Shown here in pieces: positions 47,475-58,262 of a stretch of DNA of 64,000 bases. Position 1 is the first letter of the stretch; the number at the start of each line of letters is the position of its first letter. A program made the position numbers and the translations under genes. Location of the stretch: the NCBI RefSeq assembly GCF_004337985.1, contig NC_043740.1:3153140-3217139 (forward strand), in the 5' to 3' direction. The stretch comes from Pyricularia pennisetigena (lineage: Eukaryota; Ascomycota; Sordariomycetes; Magnaporthales; Pyriculariaceae). The notes under the pieces are model-generated. The model did no database searches, had not been told where the DNA came from, and saw only the letters and a program-made list of their open reading frames with translations.

Positions 47475-47745
47475 ATGAAAAATAAAATTCTCTTCCTCCC
47501 TCTTGATAAGCCTTTTGGCCACGGTCGCCGTTGCGAATATGAAAGCTCGCCAACAAGGAACCGGGTCGAAGCCAAGACATGCGCCGAAAACGGACTTGGA
47601 ACATGCATCGGTCCCCGAGAATGCAAAATTAGCGCGAAGCCCGAATCTGTCGTCTTCAGCGATGATGCGTGTAAATAGTGTACAACCGAAGCAAGAAGTT
47701 AACCGGTCGCCTTTGGAAAACCAACGAAGGCCTGGAACCACACGG
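47475..47745 (+). pseudogene. small secreted-protein-like gene relic beside the transposon
   Basis: The ATG at 47475 is followed by an A-rich start. One base out of its frame lies a textbook hydrophobic core, LLISLLATVAVA (47497-47532), like a signal peptide that has lost its start by a single-base slip in the A run. The ATG frame itself instead gives a short cysteine-bearing stretch (five Cys, including KTCAENGLGTCIGPREC) ending at a stop at 47676-47678. The shifted frame runs to 47770 without cysteines. So a small secreted, possibly cysteine-rich, gene with one or two frame breaks is plausible. No family is recognised, and chance cannot be excluded. Confidence 0.3.
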
Positions 47746-49087
47746 ATCGCGGAGATAGCTGGGAATTCATAAAAGCTGGTTGGGACATTGGCCTTCCATC
47801 CGTGTCACAAGATGTGAAGCATGAAATGCGTACTAGAAACGGGCCACCTATACAAATAGGGATACCTCATACTTCTCAGGTCAGAAGAGACGGTATATTT
47901 CATGTATACAGACAGTCCAAGAAGGCTCTCGTCTTGGGGTACAGCAGACAAACTCATCTTGGTCTGCATGATGCCGCCGTAACTTCGGGACAAGCATATA
48001 TGCTTTTACACACCAGTATGAGCGCCGAACGGTGCATCGGATACCAGGATTTGTTTGACGGCATGCTGCTCTTGATTAGTAACGTCGTCGTCTTTGTAGT
48101 TGCCATCAGCTCGCCTTCACAGCATTCGTCGCTTTTTCGTGGTCAATTTTGATTGAGCAGGGATAGCAATTATTGACTTGATCCAAATTGAATTATTAAT
48201 ACTACTGAAGGTCAATGACCTGGTGGTGTACTTGTCGACTGAGCAAATTTAGACTACTGTGGATCTACAGCATGCCCTGGTGTAGTTTTACTATGGAGGG
48301 CCAGAGATAATTCATGTACAGTAGATCTGAATCGGATCTCAAACCAGGTAAATCAGTAAGACGTCAATACCGTTGAGATTGTGGCACGGCTTGATTAATC
48401 TTGGCTATAAGCCCGACTGCTGGCAAGAGCTTGTCGGGCGTCAAAAAGGGACCCGCGGACAGTGTCCAATACGAGAATACGCGCGCAAACAAACCGCTTA
48501 AGCCGAAAAAAAACCCTCGGTCGGTAGCAACTTGTTGCTCGCTCTCTACGCTGAACGCACCTGCACCGTACCTTTCCTACTGTGGCAAGGGGCCGGGGCG
48601 TCATCAAGGGTCCAGCAGATGGCAGGCCGCAGAAGGCCCAGCCAGGCCTATCGTTCTTTAGCACAGTTTCCCGGCTGGGGTCGGTCCCGCATCCATCCAC
48701 ACTACACTTCTGCAAGGCGTGCATGCAACGTTGTCGAAATCTACCAAGGAACACAGGCAAATTACTCCAATCAATTACTGTAATTTCAGATACTTTGTGT
48801 TCCTCGTCGGCCTTGCAAGCAAGTCAAGTCGACCGAGTCTTTATTGAATAAACGGACCTTTTTTTTTTTTCTTTTTTACTTCACCTCTCGGACCAATCTC
48901 TGCCGCGACAAAGCTGCACGACAAGTCAAGTTTGACCAGGATCATTAAAGGTTCATAGCGGCCAAGACCAAAGGCACCCCGATAAGTAGCGGGGAAACGC
49001 CTCTGGCAGCACGGGCGCAAAACGTTCTTTCAAACGGCCAATCGGACAACAACGCACCCAGACGAGATTGATGTGGCCGACAACGCC
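47746..49087. other. intergenic region right of the transposon
   Basis: Open frames at 47802-48152 and 48395-48760 show no motif or consistent codon use. Short T runs (48859-48870) precede the phosphatase gene. I see no supported gene. Confidence 0.5.
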
Positions 49088-51195
49088 ATGAAGCGAAATA
49101 ATCGAGGCTCAAGCCCAGCCTCCGCCTCGGTGCCAAAGATTGCAATCAATGGGCCATCGACAAATATGACGGCGGAGCCTGACAAGGCTGGCAATGAGGG
49201 CGAGCGCGTCCAGGAAGGCGGTGATGGTATCGACGCGGGGCTGCGAAGCTTGGGACATTGTATGTCGCTATTGCGCACCACCCCTGCGCTGAAGACAATG
49301 ACAACAATGTCATCTGCGCCGTTCAAACACGCGGCAGATTGCTGACTGTTTGCACTATGAAAAAAAAAAAAAATCACAGACAAGCGGGCGCTCCCTCCAT
49401 GGAGATATGCAGTGCGACAGAAGATGCTGCCCCTGATTCGGTGGGAAACACCCTACCTCGCCTGGTTGCAGTCCAAGATCCGCTCGCCCGCACTCGACAG
49501 TTACTTTGCCATTACTGCAAACCTCGGGACGCATACGTTCTTCATGATCGGGCTTCCCATCATGTTTTGGTGTGGATTTATGGAATTTGGGAAGGGGTAA
49601 GAGCGCGCAAAAAAAGAAAAAGAAAAAAAAAATCCCCCAGCCGTGGGATGGGGTGGCATAACGAACGTCACGGGCGACTGGCATAATCTACAGCTGCTGA
49701 CCTTGGATATTTCTCCATCCTTAGCCTTGTCCACATATTAGCAACCGGCGTCTTCGTTACAGGCTTCATCAAGGATCTACTATCTCTCCCCAGACCACTG
49801 TCGCCCCCTCTCCACCGAATTACCATGTCCGGATCAGCGGCGCTCGAGTACGGCTTTCCATCAACACATTCAACCAATGCAGTATCCGTCGCTGTGCTTG
49901 GAATTCTCATGCTGCACGACCCAACCAACACTCTTTCCCCTGCAATCAAGGTCTACTTGGAGGTCTTGAGCTATTTCTACGCAGTATCCATCGTCTTTGG
50001 CCGTCTCTACTGCGGCATGCATGGTTTCCTGGATGTGATAATCGGCAGTCTGATTGGCATCTTTATCGCACTCGGCGAGTTCTATTGCGGCCCGATATTG
50101 GATTCCTGGCTTCACGCCACTGGCTGGCGCGGGTCCATCGTGTTTATCCTGACCATCATCGTACTGGTGCGCATCCACCCGGAGCCTGCGGATGACTGCC
50201 CGTGCTTCGACGACAGTGTTGCCTTTGCCGGCGTCATGATGGGCCTCGAAGTTGGGTTCTGGCACTATATGCACTCATCCTTTGCCTGGCCGGCAAGCGA
50301 TCGCTTCTCACTGTCTCAGTTGGGTTGGCCGACTGTGGGAGCACGCCTTGTGGCGGGCATTCTCGTCATCTTTGCGTGGCGCGAAATCATGAAGCCTGCG
50401 CTGCTCAAGATTCTCCCCTATATCTTCCGTGCCATAGAAGACCGCGGTCTTTCCCTCCCGCGACGCTTCTTTGTCAATGCGAGCGAGTACAAGAACATTC
50501 CCGACCTCCTCCGCCTCCACACCGACAATGTTATCCCTTCGGTCAGTGACCTGCCTGAGATTGTGCGCAACATACGGCGCGTGGGGACCCGCGGCCGCAG
50601 CGTCAGCATCGGGCCGCAAAGCGCGGCAGATGCGTACGAGACGCTGGCTTATCGGGAGCGGAGGCGACGGGAGAGCATAGGGAGCAACGCCAGCCTTGGA
50701 AGCAAGCCAAGCCTGCGGAACCTCAGGGAGGAGGTCGCCCGGGAGGATGGCACTTCCGGGGACGCGTTTCAAGACGGAGATGGCTTTGCGTTTTCGTCAT
50801 CCCTCAGTTCTGCCCAGCAGAGCCGGCGGAGGAACCAGTCGCCAGGTACTCTGGCCGAATACGAAAGCCAGATGGGCCAGGGTACTGTTGTCGTTGGGGA
50901 CGAAGGTGGCAACGGCGAGGATGATGTGGACATCTTCATTGGCCAGCAAGACGAGTTTGAGGAGAAGGAGATGTTTGAGAAGCTTATAAAGCCACGTGTC
51001 AAGTATGATGTTGAGGTGGTGACCAAGCTGGTCGTCTATGCCGGTAAGAACTTTCGCTCATACTGTGGTTCCCCCCTTTTTTTTTTCGGTCACTGACAAA
51101 AATTTACAGGCATTGCATGGCTGAGCGTTGAGGGCATACCGGTCATGTTTGAATATATAGGCCTGGGTGCGGAACACCTACGCCAACCGAGGTGA
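49088..51195 (+). CDS. LCB3: long-chain-base-1-phosphate phosphatase (PAP2 family)
   Basis: This ER membrane enzyme removes phosphate from dihydrosphingosine- and phytosphingosine-1-phosphate, feeding bases back to ceramide synthesis. Exons are 49088-49259, 49380-49596, 49725-51043 and 51110-51195, with introns of 120, 128 and 66 bp, giving 597 residues. The start is the ATG of MKRNNRGSS; a GTG frame upstream is not a fungal start. The three PAP2 motifs are intact: KDLLSLPRP (KxxxxxxRP), YGFPSTHSTNA (PSxH), and GRLYCGMHGFLD (SRxxxxxHxxxD type with Gly for Ser). Several membrane helices follow (IIGSLIGIFIALGEF, IVFILTIIVLV). The loop after the last helix is long, Ser/Arg-rich and acidic. The short final exon closes the protein with GIAWLSVEGIPVMFEYIGL. 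An A run (49360-49373) lies at the end of intron 1. Confidence 0.9.
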
Positions 51196-51815
51196 AGACA
51201 AGGACATGCACCTTTTACGACCGAAATAGCTTTTGTTCTCTCAACCCATTTTTTTATTCGGACTGTCACTTACTTACAACCTTTTTACTCTTCAATAATG
51301 AGCGTTATAATGAGGGTTGGCGTTACCTCGGAGATAGGTTCATTTACAGTTTTTATAATCGAGTCTTCCAAATTATTAATGTATGGGGTTGACTTTGTTA
51401 AGATTCTCCCTGACTTGCTGATTGTTAGGGTGCTTGGAGTGATACATGAGATGATCACCTTGATTGAACTTGGGGTGCATGGTTAAACAAAAAGATCCGA
51501 CAAACATCTGAGGTACATTCACGCAGTATCAAAGTCAAATAAACTAAATCATGCTTTAAAATATACCTAGGTACAAGGACTAACAACAGAAAGAATTACT
51601 ATGCAAATACTTGGCAGCTACCTGAATACCTTGGGCACGAAGCAACAGACAGACCCGCTGTCTGGTCCGTCGCATGCGGAATAATAAAACTATCATCATC
51701 GTAATCATCATGCGGAAGACTTAGCAATACAAGGAAAGACAAACCCATGAAGCGCCTTTTCCATAACCAAACTCCCCCTCTTTCTTTTTTTTTTGTTGTT
51801 TTGTTGTTTTTCTCA
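51196..51815. other. convergent intergenic region
   Basis: This AT-rich sequence lies between two stop codons and contains T runs (51785-51794); it is probably the two 3' untranslated regions. No gene is seen. Confidence 0.6.
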
Positions 51816-54800
51816 CTAAATTTTATTATCATATAGATCCCTTATGTTTCGCGTTACACCGCTCTTCAACACTGGTAGTGGTGAGTGGGGTTTTGTTCCA
51901 GCTTCTTCCATCTGAGAGGCGCCTGCAGGCGAGGATCTTGGTTGGGACGGCGACGCGGCCGTAGTGTAGGACTGTACCTCGGGCGAGATTGAGCTTGGGG
52001 ATTTTTCTTCAGAGTAGTAAAAGGTACTACCACCCTCCCGCGGCGGCACCAACTTTTCGGACAAGAACAGGTTACGGTCGTCCAGCCGCGGCGGGGCCAG
52101 CGACTTCTCGGGGTAAAAGATGCCGCTGCTCTCACGCGGCGCCATGGACGGGCGCTCGGTCTTTTCCGGATCACCGCGCAGCGGGCGCTTCCCCTTGGAG
52201 CCGGCGCGGCCGGCGACGGCGGCCTCCTCCTCGTCGCCACCAACGCCGCCGTCGTTGGTGTCGCTGCCGGAGCCGTCGGGGGTCTTGAGGGCCTTGGGGA
52301 TGCGCGAGATGCGCCAGGCCATGTAGAAGTCGAGCCAGTTGAGCATCATGCCGATGGACGAGATGCTGGCGAAGGCGAAGCCTATGGAGAGGGCGATCTC
52401 GAAGGGGACGACCTGGGTGGCGCACAGGGCGACGCCCGACACCTGGCCGAAGCCCGACAGTATGGTCGAGATGGCGAGGGTCTGGAAGAGCTGGTTGGAG
52501 ACGGCGCGGGTCAGGGCCATGCGGAACGTGGCCGTGTTGATGTCCCTGGCCAGGATGGACAGCACACGGGCCCGCGTCACGGCCAGCCGCGTGTCGGTCC
52601 AGTACAGCGCGATGGTGGGCAGGCCGAAGATGACGGACAGCAGGCCGAGGATGGCGTGCGCGTTGCGGAAGTGGTCCTGTCGCGACCCGGCCACCACGAT
52701 GCCAAAGACAAAGACCACGACGAGCAGCGGCGCGATGATGTAGCCGTACATGATGCCGATCCACTTGGACGTCTTGCGCGGGAGCGTCAGGTACGGCGTC
52801 GCCATGCGGGCCAGGATGTTGCGTGCCGACTCGAGGCACAGGGCCAGCGGGAGCATGGCGATGAAGATGATGATGGCGAAGAGGACTGTTTGAGGGGTTG
52901 GGGGGGTTGGGGGAGAGAGGTTTGCTCGGTTAGTTTCTTGCCCTTTGGCCAAGTTGACGACGAGATTGCGACGACTTACTGTGTATGATGAGCAAGACGA
53001 TAAAGGGTATCATCTTGAGGTTGTTGACCTTGATGCCGTCTATGGCACCGTTCATATTGCCGTCGAGTGCGCCCTTGATTCCTGTGCCGTCAATGTCGTA
53101 AAAGTTGCCGCGGTTCTCAAAGTGGATGGTGCCATTGGGGATGAGCTGTCGGATGCTGTTGGTGACGTTTTGGTTTAGCCCGACGTTGGAGATGGGGTTG
53201 CCGCCCTTGATGAAGTCCATGACATTGATGGAGATGGCGCCGCTGCGGATCAGACCCACGCCGATCAGGATGAAGCCGCCGATGCCCTCGCACTGCAGCA
53301 GGTTCAGGAGGTTCTGGGTCCCGTTGGAAACGGTCTCGGCGTTTATGATGGCCGACAGGTTGAAGCCGGGCCCGAAGCGGACGCCGCCGCCGTCGTCGCG
53401 ACGCCTCAGGGTCGAGGGCGCAAGGTCGCGCGGGTCGAACGGCTGCCGCGTGGGGATGGTGCGGTTGGCGGCGCTGGGTATCTTGAGGGCGTTGGGGTAC
53501 TGCTTGGCGATGAGCTCGGCGGCCACGATGAGGCCCTGTCCGCCCAGGCCTTGGCCGAACCCGGTGCCGGCGCCGCCGAGCGTGTCGTCGAAGGAAATGG
53601 TCTCGTTCGGGAACGTGTTCGGGATGACGGCGGTGCCGTTCATCATGGCTTCGATGCCGCCCATCATGGCGATGGAGTCGCCGGCACCCTGCAGGAAGCC
53701 CCTGGCGAACCCCTGCACGACGTTGCCGATCTTGAGCCCCGGGAACGTCTTCTTGAGCATGCCTTCGAGGTCGACGTTGATGGTCTGGCCGCCGGTGCCG
53801 TCGAAGTTGCGGGTCAGGGACTCGGTCAGGCCAAAGCCAAAGGCGCCGGCCACGTCGGCGGCCGAGGTGCCCTGCGGCGGCTCGACGTTGCGTTCGCGGG
53901 CGTTGCCCACGTTGAGGCCCTTAGTGGCGCCGCTGCCGATGCCGTCGGCGAACACGCGCGCCACCTGCGCCAGCGTCTGGCCGCCCAGCAGCTGGCTGAT
54001 GTTGAAGCTGCCGCCCAGGTCGAAGCTCTTGTTCGTGTCGATGTTGCGGGTCACCGAGTTGGTCAGGGCGAAGCCGAAGGCGTTGACCACGTCCGACGCC
54101 TGCGTCCCGGATGGCGGCGCCGCCATGGTGGCGTTGCCCATCTTCAGGCCCTTGGCGGCGCCGGTGCCCAGACCGTCGGCGAGTCCAAAGGCCACCTGAG
54201 TCAGGCTCTGCCCGCCGAGGAGCGGGGTGATGTTGAAGGTGTTGATGTCGAAGCCCTTGCTGGTGTCGATGTTGCGGGTCACCGAGTTCGTCAGGCCGAA
54301 GCCGAAGGCGTTGACCACGTCCGACGCCTGCGTCCCCGTGGCGGGCGCGGCGTTGACTGCGGTACCCATCTTCAGGCCCTTGGCGGCGCCCGTCCCCAGC
54401 CCGTCGGCGAGTCCAAAGGCCACCTGGGTCAAGCTCTGGCCGCCGAGGAGGGGTGTGATGTTGAAGGCGGCAAGGTCCGGGGTGACGGTCCCGCCTTTGC
54501 TCATGGCGCTGGTCACCGAGTCCGTGAGCCCGAAGCCCAAGGCCCCCACGGCGTCTCTGACCTTGCTCCCGCGGGGCGCCGTCAGCTGGGCACCGTTCCC
54601 GAGGTTGAGCCCCTTGGCGGCGCCGCTTCCCAGGCCCTCGGACAAGGAGAGGGCGACGTCGGATATCGCGGTGTCGCCGAGCATTTCGGATATGTTGAAC
54701 TTTTTGGGCAGCTCCTTGATGTCGACGGCACCGAGCAGGGTCGCCGTGAGACCCATGCCGAGGTTCTCGATGGCGGGGTTCAGGCCCGATGCGTTCTGCC

Positions 54801-55638
54801 CGTTCTCGGCCGCCACCCTTTCCATGAGCATCTTGGTCCCCGGCCCGTCTACGAATTTCATTCCCTGAGCCGTGCCGCCGCCGACTCCGACGCCGAGGAA
54901 GAAGGTTGCACCGCCGGCGTTCTGGACGAGCTTGTCTTTGATGCCGCTAAAGGCCTCCTTGAGCGGCTTGGTCAGCTCGCTGATCACTCCACCGGTCATC
55001 TGGGACAAAAGCCCGCCGTTCTGTTGGCCCCCCTCGGCCGGCGCCTCTCCCCCACTTCCTCCACTTCCTCCTCCTCCTCCTCCTCCTCCTCCTCCTCCTC
55101 CTCCCCCTGGGAGAAGGCTGCTGAGAAAGCCACCTCCGCTACCGGGGCTCGACAAGCCGGGAAAGAGCTGCCGCTTCTTCTTGGACCGCGGCCGGGCCTC
55201 GATATTTTCCAAGTCCCTGCGCACCTTTGCCAGCTTGTCACCGACCTCATGGAGCGAAGGCAGGTCGTACTTGTGGCCCAGGTCCCGCGTCAAGCTGGCG
55301 GTGATTTCGACGGCGAAGCCGAGGCTACGCCGCAGCTGCTGGTCCGTCATCAACGACTCCGCCGTGTCCGGGGACATGAGGCTCTCGAGCGCGGCCTGCC
55401 ATGTTGGCGGTGGTGGCTCGCGCACCTGTCGCCGTATGTGTGTCTGCCTCCACGGGGCCGTGTGCTCGTACAGGCCGATGGAGAGCAGGGAGATGGAGAT
55501 GATGGCCAGCACCCATATACAGCCCCTGAGTAACCTCGAACCTTGCTGCCCGGTCCGTCTCGGCGGTAGTTGTGTTTCGGGCCCCATGCTGCTTTTGTCG
55601 TTTGTGTCGTTTCCCTTCTTCAACTTGGCCGTGTCCAT
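51816..55638 (-). CDS. large multi-pass membrane protein with internal 76-residue repeats, unrecognised
   Basis: Exon 1 is 55638-52980 and exon 2 is 52885-51816, with a 94-bp intron (GTAAGT..AACAG) that falls inside a membrane segment. Total 1,242 residues. After a short cytosolic N-terminus (MDTAKLKKGND) comes one membrane anchor, CIWVLAIISISLLSIGLY (~40-57). An alpha-helical domain, an RKKR-like basic site, a polyGly run (55107-55059) and a long Gly/Ala-rich region follow. This region holds four repeats beginning FNITPLLGGQSLTQVAFGLA, at about residues 314-622. A membrane segment, GFILIGVGLIRSGAISI, follows near 790-810. At the C-terminus are about six helices (VLLIIHILFAIIIFIAMLPL, IIAPLLVVVFVFGIVVAG and more), then a Ser/Pro-rich cytosolic tail. 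N-glycosylation sequons (NIT, NAS, NGT) suggest the repeat region is lumenal or extracellular. The membrane part vaguely recalls cytochrome b561-like bundles, but I assign no family. Confidence 0.82.
53760..54695 (-). repeat. four 228-bp coding repeats in the membrane protein gene
   Basis: The unit is 76 residues starting FNI..LLGGQ..AQVA, with GLG(T/S)GAAKGL and GFGLT(N/D)SVTR in the middle. The two central units are nearly identical at DNA level; the outer two have diverged. Confidence 0.9.
55059..55107 (-). repeat. (CCT)n microsatellite encoding polyGly
   Basis: On the coding strand it reads GGA/GGG units, giving 14 glycines and then Ser-Gly-Gly. It stays in frame. Confidence 0.9.
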
Positions 55639-56610
55639 CTAGCGGGTAATCTATACCATCCTCTAAGTTGATGTCGAGAGGTGGACCTGCTCCTCGTTTA
55701 TTTAAAGAAACAACTTGGAGAAAAAAAAAAAAAAAAAAGGCCGTGGTGTGAGGCGGGGGGGTGTGAGATTTCGGGTTGGTAGGATAATCGTCTTGTTATA
55801 TGATGTACACCAGGGTACTAGTAGGTCATCGTAGGTAGCAGGGATAAGTCGGGGAGCCAAGCCCGGAGGGGAAGAAAAATGGGGTTTCGAGCCTAAGGGT
55901 AGATATATCAATCTACGTGTAGGTCAGGCAAGGCAGACATGCCTCCTTCGGGGGAGAGGGTTTAGAAGTATTATTTTTTGGGATTATTTTTGTTTTTACT
56001 ATTCTTCTCTTTGGTTTTCTTCCGAACTAACCGCAAAAATAAATAAGATAAAATAAAATAAAAAGGGGAATCACTGACGACAGTGGCGGCACTCCAGAGG
56101 TAAAAGAGTAAGGGAGAAAAAAAAAAAAAAAAATAGAGAGGTGCCTACCCCCCCTTTTCAGCTTTTTTTGTCAAAGAGGCGAATAGTGTCCAGATAATTG
56201 AACGAACCGATAGCTGCGATCATGAACCCTGGGACGACTTGTACAGGGTCCAAGTGGAGTTGCTCTTTTGTGTCATGCACTGATATATGCCCTTCTCGGC
56301 CCATGCCACCGATTGCTGCTTGATATGTGGACAAAGGTGGAACGGTACCAAACAAAGCCCCCATGGTCCTTGAAACGCGAAAGCTCAGCTTCCCTGTTCA
56401 TAATCGGATAATGGAGGGTAGAGTTGTATGCCTTGCTTTGGTAGTTTTACTCTTTTTGGTTCTTTTTATTTTCTTTTGTTGAAAAAAAAAAAAAAATCTA
56501 AGTTGTTTCTTTCGGTTCATTCTACTTTCTTAATTTTCTGTGTGGAGTTTAACGTTTGTTGTTTTTGACCAGCTGGACATGTCATGGTGTACTACCTCAG
56601 ATGTATACGG

Positions 56611-56722
56611 TATGTATGTATCTATATGTGTATGTATGTATGTATGTATGTATGTATGTATGTATGTATGTATGTATGTATGTATGTATGTATGTATGTA
56701 TGTATGTATGTATGTATGTATG
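56611..56722. repeat. (TATG)n microsatellite, about 112 bp
   Basis: Tetranucleotide repeat, interrupted once near 56631-56640. It yields alternating CMYV or YIHT frames that are artefacts. Confidence 0.95.
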
Positions 56723-58242
56723 TCTAAGCTGATGTTTAGTTCTTCATCCCTGCCAAGCTCTCCTTGCCAAAAAACGTAGTTGGACAGGCTGGACAGATGA
56801 TTCCTCAGAGGAAAATCGCCCGCGAATACGGCATACATCAGGGAAATTCCCCGATGGGAAATTGGCTACGCAGGTTGGCGACTTAAACAGGTATGATGCC
56901 TCCAGCTTCTGAAAATTTTCCCGGTTGGTGTGTTGTTTGTCTGATGGTCCGAATACGGTTTTGCTTGAGGACGGGCAGGACCAGTCACGGCCGAGTGGCC
57001 GGGGTGGAGCGTGTAAGTAGGCGAGTAATGCAAGCTGAGCTTGAATGACCGGGCAGCAACCCTCCTCCCAAAAATAGCCATGGCCATGATGAGCGTTTCC
57101 GCATGCGCCTTCTGATTCATCAGTCCGTCTGTTCAAAGGACTTCACGTCAAAAAGTCTCAAATTTATTAAAGATGCTGCACGAAAAGAAAGGGAGAAAAC
57201 AAAAAAAAAAAAAAAAAAAAAATCAGATGTTCCATGCTAGAACCAATACCTATTAGCGGAGAAAAAAAAAGGGAGCACGGGAATATACAACAAAAAGAAA
57301 GCTTCAGATCATTTGATTCATCGGTTGTTTAATACCCGCAAACACTATGCGAAAACGAGACAAGGAAGAATCAAGCCTCACCGACTGAACTATTAGGTGT
57401 GGGTGAACATGGGTGAAGTAAGGATGAGGACACGATGGAGAAATAATAGAAACGAGGACAACAAAGAACGATACTGTAGCTTGGCAACCGACTAAAGGTT
57501 GAGAACCAGAGTGATGCTTATTCATTGGCTTCTTCTTTTACGGGAACATTCAAGCTTATTTCCCTTTCATGCCATCAAAATCACGTTGTTGGCCAACCTT
57601 CATCCTCCTTCCTCTAGCCGTTATGCATGTCTGATGTGGAGAAGAAAAGAAAAGAAAAAAAGAAACCATGATGAGGACAGGGTTCGCATTGCGTGATTTG
57701 CGCTAGGGTCCTTTGGGTGCATGGGATAGATGGGAAAATTAGTCACCAGAGTTATTCTTGTCTAGAAAGCTACGAAAGCTACGAAAGATGGATACTTTAC
57801 TATTAGCCACCCCGAGTCCCGGATCTCTTCGGCTTCCGGTTCCCAGTGTCAGAAATGGTATTAGGTGGTATTTTGTGCCATGTGGCTGGCATAATATGCC
57901 GTGATGTGATCGATGTCAACCATCGGAATCAAGGAAAATAGAACATGCTTGACCTTGAAACAAAGTCCTTGTAACACGTCCGTAAACGGATGCTGGTTGT
58001 CCAAAGAAACAAGGCGCGTCCGGGATCTTGTTTGCCACAATCACCTGGGGTTCCCAGCAGCATATAGAGAGCATTTTACCCCTCGCGTAGCTCGTGAGGC
58101 ACCGTGACTGAGCGCAATCTAATACTTGGAGAATAATTTATATGATCAGCACTTGGACGATCGATCGTCTTGTCACTTCATCGCCAGCTCGTCGATCTGA
58201 TTCATCTGCGCACAAGTGCCGAAACTATAAAAGAACAGAGTA

Positions 58243-58262
58243 GGTATATATATATATATATA
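58243..58262. repeat. (TA)n microsatellite
   Basis: Simple dinucleotide run in the gene-poor stretch. Confidence 0.9.

Noticed and set aside
47802..48152. 116-codon frame right of the transposon
   Set aside because: It has no ATG-proximal context or recognised motif, and overlaps other equally long frames.
53551..55533. 660-codon plus-strand open frame, and a second one at 54872-55642
   Set aside because: Both are antisense to the repeat-bearing membrane protein. They contain degenerate repeats of its complement and no domain.
56530..56838. Ile/His/Thr/Tyr-repeat and Cys/Met/Tyr/Val-repeat frames
   Set aside because: They are translations of the TATG microsatellite.
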